Positions 33,023 through 42,707 of a stretch of DNA of 64,000 nt are shown here, in pieces. The translations under genes and the position numbers were made by a program. The stretch lies in assembly GCA_004558485.1 (NCBI GenBank), contig SFCS01000014.1, positions 1-64,000 of the forward strand, in the 5' to 3' direction. Each line of letters starts with the position of its first letter. Position 1 is the first letter of the stretch. The notes beneath the pieces were generated by a model. It had not been told where the DNA came from. It saw nothing but the letters and a program-made list of their open reading frames with translations, and did not search any database. The DNA is from Ruminococcus sp. (GTDB lineage Bacteria > Bacillota > Clostridia > Oscillospirales > Acutalibacteraceae).

Positions 33023-34225
33023 ATGAAGGTCGTTCAAATCAATGCCACCTGCGGTGTGGGCAGCACCGGCGCCATTTGTGTGGCGGTGAGTCGCCTTTTG
33101 ACCGAGCAGGGAATTGAGAATTATATTCTGTATTCCTCCGGAAAAAGTGAATATCCGCTCGGCATCAAGTATATGGACGATGCCGACGCAAAGGTGCAGG
33201 CGCTGCGCGCCCGCATTTTCGGAAACTATGGATTCAATTCCCACAAGGCAACAAAGCGCCTCATTGCGGAACTGAAGCGTATCGAACCGGATGTGGTACA
33301 CCTGCATAACCTGCACGGACACAACTGTGATCTGGCGATGCTCTTTTCCTATTTTAAGAAAAAGCAGACAAAGCTCTTTTGGACCTTCCATGACTGCTGG
33401 AGCTTCACGGCATATTGCCCGCACTTTTCCATGATCGGCTGCGATCGTTGGAAGACCGGCTGCCACGATTGCCCGCAGTATCGGAAAATGAGTTGGTTTT
33501 TCGATCGCAGCAGCACGCTGTATCAGCGCAAGAAGGAGCTTTTCTCCGGTCTTAACCTAACGATTATCACACCTTCCAGGTGGCTTGCCGATTTGGTTTC
33601 GCAGTCTTTTTTTGCGGGATATCCAATCAAGGTGATCACAAACGGCATTGATCTTCGGGTCTTCAAGCCGACCATCGGAGATTTTCGGCAGAAGCACGGT
33701 CTTGAGGACAAGCACATCGTTCTGGGCGTTGCCTGCGCCTGGGACAGGCGCAAGGGACTCGATGTTTTTCTCGACCTGCACGATCGCCTGGATGCCTCGA
33801 AATACAGCATTGTCCTTGTCGGAACGAATGACGCAGTGGATAAACAACTGCCGCCCGACATTGTTTCCGTTCATCGCACGGAAAACCGGCGTGCACTTGC
33901 CGAGATCTATACGGCGGCAGATGTGTTCGTGAATCCGACAAGGGAAGAGGTCCTGGGGCTTGTCAACGCCGAGGCGCTTGCCTGCGGCACGCCGATCGCG
34001 GCTTTCAGAACCGGCGGCGTTCCGGAAGTGCTGGACAACACCTGCGGTATTGTGGTAGAATACAATGATGTAGATGCGATGCAGGCTGCGGTGCAGAAGA
34101 TCTGCGAGGAGCATCCCTTTTCGGCGGAGGCCTGCGTGACGCGGGCACAGAGCTTTTCGGATGCCGAACGCTTTGCCGACTATGTGTCGCTGTATACAAA
34201 ATCGTCTGTCGAGGTGCACGCATGA
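33023..34225 (+). CDS. GT4-family glycosyltransferase
   Basis: 400 residues. GT-B fold: N-terminal domain starting KVVQINATCGVGSTGAIC, acceptor-side motif HDCWSFTAYCPHFSMIGC, and C-terminal Rossmann domain with NGIDLRVFKP and the GT4 donor motif EEVLGLVNAEALACGTPIAAF near residue 310-330. Similar to colanic-acid-type transferases. Cytoplasmic, no membrane segment. It is the only clear glycosyltransferase in the locus. AAAAGGGGCAG precedes ATG 33023, and its stop overlaps the next gene by 4 bp. Confidence 0.9.
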   Translation: MKVVQINATCGVGSTGAICVAVSRLLTEQGIENYILYSSGKSEYPLGIKYMDDADAKVQALRARIFGNYGFNSHKATKRLIAELKRIEPDVVHLHNLHGHNCDLAMLFSYFKKKQTKLFWTFHDCWSFTAYCPHFSMIGCDRWKTGCHDCPQYRKMSWFFDRSSTLYQRKKELFSGLNLTIITPSRWLADLVSQSFFAGYPIKVITNGIDLRVFKPTIGDFRQKHGLEDKHIVLGVACAWDRRKGLDVFLDLHDRLDASKYSIVLVGTNDAVDKQLPPDIVSVHRTENRRALAEIYTAADVFVNPTREEVLGLVNAEALACGTPIAAFRTGGVPEVLDNTCGIVVEYNDVDAMQAAVQKICEEHPFSAEACVTRAQSFSDAERFADYVSLYTKSSVEVHA

Positions 34226-35292
34226 TATTGGTGTATTCCGGATTTTTTCTGATCCTGCTCCTGTATACCCAAAAGGAGCGCTTTGCGGGTCAGAAAAAAC
34301 TGTTTTGTTTTCTTGTCGGCTTGTATTTGTTTCTGATCGCCGCTTTGCGCGGCATCACCGACATCGGCGGCGCGGGGGATCTTTTGACCTACACGACGAC
34401 CTACTCCCATCTGCCATCCACCTCCTTTTCATCGCTTTTCAAGGATTGGCAAAACGGTGACCTGAAGGATTTCGGCTTTTATGCCGTGGCAAAGGTGCTT
34501 GCCGACATCGGTATCAGCAAGCAGGTGTGGCTCGGGCTGATCTCCTTGCTTTTTGCCGCCGCCTTTGCATGGTTTTTGTACCGCTATGCGGATGAACCGC
34601 TGACCGGCGTTTTGCTGATGCTGGTGATGTTTTTCTCCTTCACGCTGACCGGTCTGCGGCAGACGGTGGCGCTGGCGATCATCTTTTTCGCCTATGGCTT
34701 TATTCTCGAAAAAAAGCCGATCCCATTTCTTTTGGCTGTCGGCGTTGCGGCGTTGTTTCATTCCTCGGCGCTCATTTTCCTGCCGGCATATTGGATAGCT
34801 AAATTGAAAATTGGCTGGAAACAGTATGTGGTCATCGGTGCTTTTCTGCTCGTTGCCATTTTCAAGGGTGATTGGTTCCGACAGCTTGTGGAACTGCTCG
34901 CCTGGAACGAGAGCTTGGAGCAATATGCCGAACGGAAAGTAACGCTGACCTGGTCGGGATACATTATCAAGGCCTTTATTTTCTTCTTCTGTATCTTCGC
35001 GCGGCGGAATGTGGAAAAGCTGCCCGAAAAGCGCGCCTATGCCCTGCAGGCGCTTTTGAACTGTATGACGATCGGTTTGTGCATACAGAGCTTTTCCTCG
35101 GTGGTCGCCGAGGCGTTTCGATTGAGCACTTATTATTTTATGGGTTGCACGGCGGCAGTGCCACTCGTGATCGCCAATCAGAAAAACGACAAGGATCGCT
35201 TTATCATGTACCTCGGCGTCGGCGGCGCTTTGTTTGCATATATGCTGTATGCGGGGGTGTATGACGGGCTGCGGTTCTTCTGGCAGGTTTAA
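34222..35292 (+). CDS. EpsG-family membrane protein, probable polysaccharide polymerase
   Basis: 356 residues with about ten membrane segments. The conserved EpsG block is AALRGITDIGGAGDLLTYTTTY near residue 35-60, and ALIFLPAYW lies mid-protein. EpsG/Wzy-like proteins polymerise repeat units outside the membrane. ATG overlaps the glycosyltransferase stop (ATGA). Context between a transferase and flippase genes supports a Wzy role; the family name is by similarity. Confidence 0.8.
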   Translation: MILVYSGFFLILLLYTQKERFAGQKKLFCFLVGLYLFLIAALRGITDIGGAGDLLTYTTTYSHLPSTSFSSLFKDWQNGDLKDFGFYAVAKVLADIGISKQVWLGLISLLFAAAFAWFLYRYADEPLTGVLLMLVMFFSFTLTGLRQTVALAIIFFAYGFILEKKPIPFLLAVGVAALFHSSALIFLPAYWIAKLKIGWKQYVVIGAFLLVAIFKGDWFRQLVELLAWNESLEQYAERKVTLTWSGYIIKAFIFFFCIFARRNVEKLPEKRAYALQALLNCMTIGLCIQSFSSVVAEAFRLSTYYFMGCTAAVPLVIANQKNDKDRFIMYLGVGGALFAYMLYAGVYDGLRFFWQV

Positions 35293-35310
35293 CGGAAAGG
35301 AGCGGTTGCG

Positions 35311-36438
35311 GTGCGCGTCGGCATCTTCACTCACTATTATGACAGTCAGAATTACGGCGGCAATTTGCAGGCGTATGCTCTGGCACGCTATTTACAGCTT
35401 TCCGGTTTTGATGCAGAACAGGTCTGCTATGCCCGCTGCGGGCGTGAGCGGTCGCTGCGGCGCTGCGTTTCCAATGTATATCATTCCGTTTCACGGGTGC
35501 TGCAATGGGTGCAGCATCCCATCGTTATGACAAGGCTCAAGACGCGGCGGCATGCGATGCTGCAGTTCAATCACGCCGTCATCCCGCACAGCGACAAGGT
35601 CTACACGGATGATACGGTAAAGGCTGCTGCGGCAGCGTATGATGCGCTGATCACCGGCAGTGATCAGGTGTGGCACCCCGCCGCTGTTTGCGATGCCTAT
35701 TTGCTACATTTTCCCGGCGCTTCGGCGCGAAAGCTCTCCTATGCGGCAAGTGTCGCCGTGCCGTCCCTGTCGGATGGACAAAAGACGCGGTATCGGGAGG
35801 CTTTTTCCGATTTCGCGGCGATCTCTGTGCGGGAACGGGAGGCGGTCGATCTGATCGGGCCGCTGTCACCCGTTCCGGTGGAGTGGGTGGTCGATCCTGT
35901 GTTTTTGCTTCCGCGTGAGGAGTGGGAGAGACTTGCCGTTGTGTATCCCCGCACGCCGCAAAGCTATGTTTTTTGCTACTTTTTGGGAGACGATCCCGCC
36001 GCCAGAGCCTGTGCTGCCGCCTATGCAAAGGCGCACGGCTTACAGCTGGTGCAGATGCCGCATCTTTTGGGCCGCTGTCGCCGCTGTGATAAGGGGTTCG
36101 GTGATGTGGCGCTGTATGATGTTTCTCCGGAAATGTTTATGGCACTGATCCGTGACGCCGCCTGTGTGTTCACGGACAGCTTTCATGCCTCGGCGTTTTC
36201 ACTGATTTTTGAGAAGCAGTTTTTTGTTTTTGAACGCAGTGCAAAAACGGACATGGGCTCGCGCATTGCATCGCTTTCCGCACTGTTTGGCGTAGAGGCG
36301 CATTACTGCAATACGCCTAAGAAGGTGTCGGCAGACTACATAAAATCCGCTCCGCCGATATCATACGAAGCTTCCTTCACGGCGTTTGAAGAGCTGCGCG
36401 CCGCATCCGAAAGGTTTTTGCGGGATAATTTGACTTGA
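35311..36438 (+). CDS. polysaccharide pyruvyl transferase family protein
   Basis: 375 residues, PF04230 type. The start RVGIFTHYYDSQNYGGNLQAYAL (quoted part: DSQNYGGNLQAYAL) and the later SYAASVAVPSL, ISVREREAVDLI, WVVDPVFLL and FTDSFHASAFSLIF blocks are typical. These enzymes add ketal pyruvate from PEP to sugars of surface polymers. GTG 35311 is used behind AAAGGAGCGG. It is often found beside an F420-hydrogenase-beta-like gene, which is present three genes on. Confidence 0.88.
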   Translation: MRVGIFTHYYDSQNYGGNLQAYALARYLQLSGFDAEQVCYARCGRERSLRRCVSNVYHSVSRVLQWVQHPIVMTRLKTRRHAMLQFNHAVIPHSDKVYTDDTVKAAAAAYDALITGSDQVWHPAAVCDAYLLHFPGASARKLSYAASVAVPSLSDGQKTRYREAFSDFAAISVREREAVDLIGPLSPVPVEWVVDPVFLLPREEWERLAVVYPRTPQSYVFCYFLGDDPAARACAAAYAKAHGLQLVQMPHLLGRCRRCDKGFGDVALYDVSPEMFMALIRDAACVFTDSFHASAFSLIFEKQFFVFERSAKTDMGSRIASLSALFGVEAHYCNTPKKVSADYIKSAPPISYEASFTAFEELRAASERFLRDNLT

Positions 36439-36454
36439 CAAAGAGGAAGAAACT

Positions 36455-38002
36455 ATGCTAGACAGTTCCGGCCAGAGAAAACTCGGCTCTCTCATATCCT
36501 ATTTGCAGATGGGAGTCGGCATCATTGTCAGCCTGCTCTATACGCCGTTTATGATCCGCGCGCTCGGACAGAGCGAGTATGGGCTGTACAACACGGTGGC
36601 GTCGACTATCTCTATGCTGAGCGTTTTGAGCCTCGGCTTCAACAGCGGATATATCCGTTTTTATTCACGCTATAAAGAAAAGGACGACAAACAGTCTATC
36701 TATAAGCTGAACGGCCTTTTCTTACTCATTTTCACCGTTATCGGCATTGTGGCGCTGTTGTGCGGTCTGTTTCTGATGAATCACCTGGATCTCATTTTTA
36801 AAGACGGTCTGACGGCAGCGGAGTATCCGACGGCGCGTATACTTATGCTCCTTTTGACGATCAATCTCGCGCTGTCTTTCCCTATGAGTGTTTTCTCCAA
36901 CATCATCAGTGCAAACGAACGCTTTGTTGTCCTCAAGCTGATCGGCGTGCTCAAGACCATCGGCGGTCCGCTGGTGACGCTGCCGCTGCTGCTGAACGGC
37001 TACCGTTCGGTCGCCGTTGTGTTGGTGACCTTGCTGCTGTCCCTGCTTGCGGACATACTGTATGTTTTCTATACCTTCACCGCGCTGGAACAAAAGTTTT
37101 TGTTCCATGGCTATGAAAAGCATATTTTCTTCAATATCTTTGCCTACACGGGCTTTATTGCGATCAACATGATCGTCGACCAGATCAACTGGAATATCGA
37201 TAAGATCATCCTGACACGCTACCGCGGAACGACAGCAGTCGCCGTGTATTCCGTCGGATACACGCTGTATACCTATTATCAGATGCTGTCAACGGCGATC
37301 TCGGGAGTATTCACGCCGATGATCCACCGCATGGTGGAACAGACAAAGGACGATCCGGAAAAGCAGCGGTCAACGCTGACCGGCCTGTTTACGCGGGTCG
37401 GCAGGATACAGCTTTATATTCTGGTGCTCGTTTCAAGCGGGTTGCTGTTTTTCGGAAAACCGTTTATCCGCTTTTGGGCGGGGGATGGGTATGATGATGC
37501 CTATATCGTTGTGCTGCTGCTCACCATTCCCGCCATTGTTCCGCTTTGTCAGAATGTTGCGCTGGAAATTCAGCGCGCCATGAATAAACATCGTTTTCGC
37601 TCATTTTCGTACCTCATTATGGCGATCATCAATCTAATCTCGTCCATCATTCTGAGTAAGCGCTTCGGCGTGATCGGCGCCACGATCGGCACGGCGGCAT
37701 CCCTGATTATTGCCAACGGTTTCATCATGAACACTTACTATCAGCTGCATTGCAATTTGGATGTGCTGTACTTTTGGAAAAATGCGCTGCGCGTGATCGT
37801 CGGCGTGCTGCCCGCCATGTTGGTCGGGGCAGCGATACAGCACTTTGTACGGTTTTCGGGCATGCTGCAGATGGTGCCGTGGGTCTGTCTGTACAGTGCG
37901 GCATATGCGGTGTCTGCGTGGTTCTTGAGCATGAATGACTATGAGAGGCAGCTCGTGAAAAGACCGTTCAAAAGGATCGCAGAGAGAAGGGGAGACGCAT
38001 GA
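36455..38002 (+). CDS. oligosaccharide flippase (Wzx/MATE-like)
   Basis: 515 residues with about 14 membrane segments. N-terminal SYLQMGVGIIVSLLYTPFMI and ALGQSEYGLYNTVAST are hallmarks of the PST family that flips lipid-linked repeat units. It pairs with the EpsG-like protein to make a Wzx/Wzy export route. ATG 36455 follows AAAGAGG; the stop overlaps the next start (ATGA). Confidence 0.92.
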   Translation: MLDSSGQRKLGSLISYLQMGVGIIVSLLYTPFMIRALGQSEYGLYNTVASTISMLSVLSLGFNSGYIRFYSRYKEKDDKQSIYKLNGLFLLIFTVIGIVALLCGLFLMNHLDLIFKDGLTAAEYPTARILMLLLTINLALSFPMSVFSNIISANERFVVLKLIGVLKTIGGPLVTLPLLLNGYRSVAVVLVTLLLSLLADILYVFYTFTALEQKFLFHGYEKHIFFNIFAYTGFIAINMIVDQINWNIDKIILTRYRGTTAVAVYSVGYTLYTYYQMLSTAISGVFTPMIHRMVEQTKDDPEKQRSTLTGLFTRVGRIQLYILVLVSSGLLFFGKPFIRFWAGDGYDDAYIVVLLLTIPAIVPLCQNVALEIQRAMNKHRFRSFSYLIMAIINLISSIILSKRFGVIGATIGTAASLIIANGFIMNTYYQLHCNLDVLYFWKNALRVIVGVLPAMLVGAAIQHFVRFSGMLQMVPWVCLYSAAYAVSAWFLSMNDYERQLVKRPFKRIAERRGDA

Positions 38003-39147
38003 CAGAGGTTATCGCCCAAAATCGGTGTACCGGATGCAGAGCGTGTGTCTATGTCTGTCCGCAGAGTTGCATAGCTTTTTCCGCAAACGGCGAGGGCTTT
38101 CTGCAGCCGCACATCAATGCGGAAAAATGCATGGATTGCCGTTTGTGTGTGCGCACCTGCCCTGTGGAGCATCCGCTCGTCGGTTCGCCTGTGATTGCTG
38201 CCTTTTCCGCGCGCAATAAGGATGCCGCGACGGTGCGGGAAAGCTCGTCGGGCGGCGTTTTCACCGTTCTTGCCGAAACGATCATCGGACAAGGCGGCGT
38301 GGTCTACGGCGCGGCATACCGTGAGGATTTCCGAAAAGTGCAGCATCGGCGCATCGATACAGTTGCGGACATTGCCGCGCTGCGCGGCTCTAAATATGTA
38401 CAGTCCGATCTCGGGACGACCTTTCGTGCGGTGAAGGATGATCTTGCCGCCGGACGGCAGGTCTACTATTCCGGCGCACCCTGTCAGATCGCCGGGCTGC
38501 TTGCCTTTTTGGGCAAACATCCGGATAACCTCATAACGCAGGATCTCATATGCCACGGCGTACCCTCGCCGGCGGTGTGGGAGACCTATATTTCGTCTGT
38601 GGCAAAGGGGCGCACCGTCACCGCCGTCAATATGCGGAATAAAGCGAAGGGTTGGCAGCGGTATACGCTGGCGATCGACTTTTCAAACGGTGAGACCTAT
38701 GCCGCCGACAAGGATCACGACGCGTATTTGCGCGCTTTCTCCGAAAACCTATCGCTGCGCCGCTCCTGCGGCGCCTGTCAGTATAAATCCGCCGACAGGA
38801 TCTCCGACATCACTCTGGCGGATCATTGGGGGTTTGCCCCCGACGATCGCGGCCTTTCGCTCGTCGGGATACATTCCGAAAAAGGTCTTTCCCTTTGGAA
38901 GCAGGTCGCCGACTGCCTGGAGGTGCAGGAGACCTCCTGGGAAACGGCGCTGACGCGCAACCGCTCCGCCGTCGTTTCCGCACAGCTGAACCCCAAACGC
39001 GATGCCTTTTTCTCCGCACTCGCAGAGGCGGGCGATGATGCACAAAAGATCTCCCATGCGGAAAAATACCTCACCGCACCGCCGTCGACACTTTCGGGCT
39101 TTTGCAAAAAAGCGGCGCGCCGCGTAAAGCGGCTGCTGCACACATGA
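37999..39147 (+). CDS. coenzyme F420 hydrogenase/dehydrogenase beta-subunit-like ferredoxin protein
   Basis: 382 residues. Two [4Fe-4S] motifs at the N-terminus (CTGCRACVYVCPQSC and CMDCRLCVRTCP), then FrhB-type N- and C-terminal domains (SSGGVFTVLAETII, YYSGAPCQIAGLLAFLG, QDLICHGVPSP). Proteins of this family recur in polysaccharide loci of gut anaerobes, together with pyruvyl transferases, without known function; F420 itself is not made by Clostridia of this kind. It may reduce a sugar or flavin. It overlaps the flippase by 4 bp. Confidence 0.85.
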   Translation: MTEVIAQNRCTGCRACVYVCPQSCIAFSANGEGFLQPHINAEKCMDCRLCVRTCPVEHPLVGSPVIAAFSARNKDAATVRESSSGGVFTVLAETIIGQGGVVYGAAYREDFRKVQHRRIDTVADIAALRGSKYVQSDLGTTFRAVKDDLAAGRQVYYSGAPCQIAGLLAFLGKHPDNLITQDLICHGVPSPAVWETYISSVAKGRTVTAVNMRNKAKGWQRYTLAIDFSNGETYAADKDHDAYLRAFSENLSLRRSCGACQYKSADRISDITLADHWGFAPDDRGLSLVGIHSEKGLSLWKQVADCLEVQETSWETALTRNRSAVVSAQLNPKRDAFFSALAEAGDDAQKISHAEKYLTAPPSTLSGFCKKAARRVKRLLHT

Positions 39148-39183
39148 TGGATAGAAATACAAAATTTGGAACGGAGAATGGAT

Positions 39184-40230
39184 ATGTCACTTTTTGCCGG
39201 AAAAACCTTGATGATCACGGGAGGCACCGGCTCGTTCGGTAATGCGGTCTTGAACCGTTTTCTCAAGACCGATATCGGCGAGATCCGTGTTTTCTCGCGC
39301 GACGAGAAAAAGCAGGACGATATGCGCCACGATTTTCAGGCGAAGATGCCGGAAGTCGCGGGGAAGATCAAATTCTATATCGGCGATGTGCGCGATCTTG
39401 CCTCTGTCAAGAATGCGATGCACGGCGTGGATTACATATTCCACGCGGCGGCATTAAAACAGGTGCCGTCCTGTGAGTTTTTCCCGATGGAGGCAGTGCG
39501 CACCAATGTGATCGGCACGGATAATGTGCTGACCGCCGCCATCGACGAGGGCGTCGAGTCGGTCATCTGTCTGTCCACCGATAAGGCGGCATATCCGATC
39601 AACGCCATGGGTATCTCCAAGGCGATGGAGGAGCGCATCGCGGTCGCCAAATCCCGCACCACCGGCAAAACGAAGATCTGCTGCACGCGCTACGGCAATG
39701 TGATGTGCTCGCGCGGATCGGTCATTCCGCTGTGGATCGAGCAGGTGCGTGCCGGTCAGTCCATCACCATCACCGAGCCGACCATGACGCGCTTTATCAT
39801 GTCTTTGGACGAGGCGGTCGACCTCGTGCTGTTTGCTTTTGAACACGGCAAGACGGGCGACATCTTCGTGCAGAAAGCCCCCGCCTGCACCATTGAAACG
39901 CAGGCAAAGGCAGTCCTTTCGCTTTTCGACAAGGAGCACAAGAGCAGCATCAAGGTCATCGGTATCCGCCACGGCGAAAAGATGTATGAAACACTGCTCA
40001 CGAATGAGGAGTGCTCCCACGCCGTGGACATGGGCGACTTCTATCGCGTGCCTGCGGACAACCGCGACTTAAACTATGACAACTATTTCAACAACGGCGA
40101 AAAGGATCGCAATCTGCTGCATGAGTTCAATTCCAACAACACGCGCATACTGACCGTCGAGGAGACCAAGGAAAAGATCGCAGCGCTTGCATATATCCGC
40201 GAGGAAATGGAAAAGGACGGCTTGGTATGA
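39184..40230 (+). CDS. capE: UDP-GlcNAc 4,6-dehydratase / 5-epimerase (CapE/FnlA type)
   Basis: 348 residues. Soluble SDR: ITGGTGSFGNAVLNRFL as NAD motif, HAAALKQVPSCEFFPMEAVRTNV (quoted part: HAAALKQVPSCEF), and the active-site STDKAAYPINAMGISKAMEE with Met in place of Tyr. First step from UDP-GlcNAc to UDP-N-acetyl-L-fucosamine. ATG 39184 is preferred since CGGAG lies 8 bases ahead; ATG 39178 is too close. It directly precedes capF and capG. Confidence 0.93.
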   Translation: MSLFAGKTLMITGGTGSFGNAVLNRFLKTDIGEIRVFSRDEKKQDDMRHDFQAKMPEVAGKIKFYIGDVRDLASVKNAMHGVDYIFHAAALKQVPSCEFFPMEAVRTNVIGTDNVLTAAIDEGVESVICLSTDKAAYPINAMGISKAMEERIAVAKSRTTGKTKICCTRYGNVMCSRGSVIPLWIEQVRAGQSITITEPTMTRFIMSLDEAVDLVLFAFEHGKTGDIFVQKAPACTIETQAKAVLSLFDKEHKSSIKVIGIRHGEKMYETLLTNEECSHAVDMGDFYRVPADNRDLNYDNYFNNGEKDRNLLHEFNSNNTRILTVEETKEKIAALAYIREEMEKDGLV

Positions 40231-41426
40231 ACATTCTTGTGACCGGTGCGGCGGGCTTTGTGGGGAAGAACCTGGTCGCTACGCTGCAAAACCTGCACGA
40301 CGGCAAGGATCGCACCCGCCCCGCGCTGACGGTCGGAGAGATCTTCACCTATGACATCGACACCGATCCCGCTCTTCTTGCGGAATACTGCAAAAAGGCG
40401 GATTTTGTGTTTCATCTGGCGGGGGTCAACCGTCCGAAGGACGAGAGCGAGTTTGTGAAGGGAAATTTCGGTTTCACCTCCATGCTGCTCGACACCCTGA
40501 AGGCGCAGAAAAACACCTGCCCCGTGATGTTGTCTTCCTCCATTCAGGCAACGCTCATCGGGCGGTACGGCAAATCGGACTACGGCAGATCCAAGCTGAT
40601 GGGGGAGCAGCTCCTGTTTTCCTATGGTGAGGAAACGGGTGCGAAGGTGCTTGTCTACCGCTTTCCCAACCTGTTCGGCAAATGGTGCCGTCCGAACTAC
40701 AATTCCGCTGTTGCGACCTTCTGCTATAATACGGCGCACGATCTGCCCATCACGGTCAACGATCCGAAAACAGAGCTGGAGCTTTTGTATATCGACGATC
40801 TGGTGACGGAAATGCTCGACGCGCTGGAGGGGCGGGAGCATCACTGCACCTTTGACGGTGTGAACACGGTTTTGGATGTAAAGGGAAATTACTGTGCAGT
40901 CCCGACAACGCACCATGTGACGCTCGGCGAGATCGCCGCGCTGCTGGAGAGCTTCAAGCAGCAGCCGCAGACGCTCCTGCTGCCGGAGGCGGCGGAGGGG
41001 AGCTTTGCAAAAAAGCTGTATGCGACCTATCTTTCGTATCTGCCGGAGGAAAAAACGGCGTTTCCGCTCAAGATGAATGTCGATGATCGCGGCAGCTTTA
41101 CCGAGCTGCTCAAAACCGCGAAATGCGGACAGGTGAGCGTCAACATTTCAAAGCCCGGCATCACAAAGGGGCAGCATTGGCACAACACAAAATGGGAGTT
41201 TTTCATCGTGGTTGCCGGACACGGCCTCATTGAGGAGCGGAAGATCGGCACCGACGAGGTGCGGCGCTTTGAGGTGTCCGGCGATAAAATTGAGGCGGTG
41301 CATATGCTGCCGGGGTATACCCACAACATTGTGAACCTCAGCGAGACGGAAAATCTGGTCACGGTTATGTGGGCAAACGAGGCGTTTGACCCGTCGCATC
41401 CCGATACTTTTTTTGAGAAGGTGTAA
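40227..41426 (+). CDS. capF: bifunctional capsular sugar reductase CapF/FnlB (SDR plus cupin)
   Basis: 399 residues. The N-terminal extended SDR part (NILVTGAAGFVGKNLVATL) occupies about 1-270. The C-terminal cupin domain (HWHNTKWEFFIVVAGHGLIEE, quoted in part: GQHWHNTKWEFF; then PGYTHNIVNLSETENLVT) carries the metal-binding His residues. CapF epimerises and reduces the CapE product. It overlaps capE by 4 bp, and capG follows by 2 bp. Confidence 0.93.
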   Translation: MNILVTGAAGFVGKNLVATLQNLHDGKDRTRPALTVGEIFTYDIDTDPALLAEYCKKADFVFHLAGVNRPKDESEFVKGNFGFTSMLLDTLKAQKNTCPVMLSSSIQATLIGRYGKSDYGRSKLMGEQLLFSYGEETGAKVLVYRFPNLFGKWCRPNYNSAVATFCYNTAHDLPITVNDPKTELELLYIDDLVTEMLDALEGREHHCTFDGVNTVLDVKGNYCAVPTTHHVTLGEIAALLESFKQQPQTLLLPEAAEGSFAKKLYATYLSYLPEEKTAFPLKMNVDDRGSFTELLKTAKCGQVSVNISKPGITKGQHWHNTKWEFFIVVAGHGLIEERKIGTDEVRRFEVSGDKIEAVHMLPGYTHNIVNLSETENLVTVMWANEAFDPSHPDTFFEKV

Positions 41427-41428
41427 AA

Positions 41429-42613
41429 GTGGAGATCAAAAAGGATTATACGGATGTTTCTTTCAAAAATGACGGCAGGCTCAAGCTGCTCATCATCGTG
41501 GGCACGCGGCCGGAGATCATTCGCCTTGCAGCGGTGATTGATAAGTGCCGCTTCTATTTCGACTGCCTTTTGGCACACACGGGGCAGAATTATGACTATA
41601 ACCTCAACGGCGTGTTTTTTAAGGATTTGAAGCTTGACGACCCCGAGGTGTATATGGACGCCGTGGGCGACGATCTCGGCGAAACGGTGGGCAACATCAT
41701 CAATTGCTCCTATAAGCTGATGGTGCAGACAAAGCCCGACGCGCTTTTGATCCTCGGCGACACCAATTCCTGCCTTTCCGCCATTGCGGCAAAGCGGCTG
41801 CACATCCCGATCTTCCACATGGAGGCGGGCAACCGCTGCAAGGACGAGTGCCTGCCGGAGGAGACCAACCGCCGCATCGTGGACATCATTTCCGATGTCA
41901 ACATGGCATATTCCGAGCATGCACGCCGCTATCTGGCGGAGTGCGGACTGCCGAAGGAGCGCACCTATGTGACCGGCTCGCCCATGGCGGAGGTGCTGCA
42001 TGAGAATTTCTCCGCCATCAAGAATTCCGACATTCTCGGCAGACTCGGTCTGCGTCCGCGCAAATACATCCTGCTTTCCGCGCACCGCGAGGAAAACATC
42101 GACACTGAAAAGAATTTCCTCTCGCTGTTCAATGCCATCAACAAAATGGCGGAAAGATATGATATGCCGATCTTGTATTCCTGCCATCCGCGCTCGAAAA
42201 AGCGGCTGGAGGAAAGCGGCTTTATGCTCGATCCGCGCGTTATTCAGCATGAGCCGCTCGGTTTCCACGACTATAACCATTTGCAGATGCACGCCTTTGC
42301 CGTGGTTTCCGACTCCGGCACGCTGCCGGAGGAGGCGAGCTTTTTCACCTCGGTCGGCAGACCGTTCCCCGCTGTGTGCATCCGCACCTCCACCGAGCGT
42401 CCCGAGGCGCTGGATAAGGCTTGCTTTATCCTTGCCGGCATTGACGAGACCTCGCTTTTGCAGGCGGTGGATACCGCTGTTACCATGCACAAAAACGGGG
42501 ATTACGGCATCCCCGTGCCGGATTATGTGGAGGAGAATGTGTCCACAAAGGTGGTCAAGATCATTCAGTCCTATACCGGTGTTGTGAACAAAATGGTCTG
42601 GCGCAAATATTGA
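41429..42613 (+). CDS. capG: UDP-N-acetyl hexosamine 2-epimerase CapG/FnlC (WecB family)
   Basis: 394 residues. WecB fold: VGTRPEIIRLAAVI, HTGQNYDYNLNGVFF, FHMEAGNRC, PEETNRRIVD and LSAHREENID are conserved. In this gene order it is the last enzyme giving UDP-L-FucNAc from the CapF product; ordinary UDP-GlcNAc 2-epimerase is less likely because of the capEF neighbours. GTG 41429 with GAAGGTG ahead. Last gene before the locus terminator. Confidence 0.92.
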   Translation: MEIKKDYTDVSFKNDGRLKLLIIVGTRPEIIRLAAVIDKCRFYFDCLLAHTGQNYDYNLNGVFFKDLKLDDPEVYMDAVGDDLGETVGNIINCSYKLMVQTKPDALLILGDTNSCLSAIAAKRLHIPIFHMEAGNRCKDECLPEETNRRIVDIISDVNMAYSEHARRYLAECGLPKERTYVTGSPMAEVLHENFSAIKNSDILGRLGLRPRKYILLSAHREENIDTEKNFLSLFNAINKMAERYDMPILYSCHPRSKKRLEESGFMLDPRVIQHEPLGFHDYNHLQMHAFAVVSDSGTLPEEASFFTSVGRPFPAVCIRTSTERPEALDKACFILAGIDETSLLQAVDTAVTMHKNGDYGIPVPDYVEENVSTKVVKIIQSYTGVVNKMVWRKY

Positions 42614-42615
42614 CG

Positions 42616-42656
42616 GAAAAACCGCCCGTTTTCAGAGAAAAACAGGCGGTTTTTGT
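42616..42656 (+). terminator. terminator of the polysaccharide locus
   Basis: Stem GAAAAACCGCC.GTT with AAC.GGCGGTTTTT (one C-A mismatch) around CAGAGA-type loop, followed by a T-run; 3 bp after the capG stop. Confidence 0.85.
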
Positions 42657-42684
42657 TGCTTTGCCGTGCAAAACATGGTATACT
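42656..42684 (+). promoter_or_regulatory. mutY operon promoter
   Basis: TTGCTT (42656-42661), 17 bp spacer, TATACT (42679-42684) with TGG before the -10 (extended -10), directly after the upstream terminator. Confidence 0.7.
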
Positions 42685-42707
42685 GAATGGTATATGGAGG
42701 TGCCGTG

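Noticed and set aside
31399..33024. 541-codon minus-strand frame opposite the membrane dehydratase
   Set aside because: Antisense shadow of a gene with clear SDR and membrane features.
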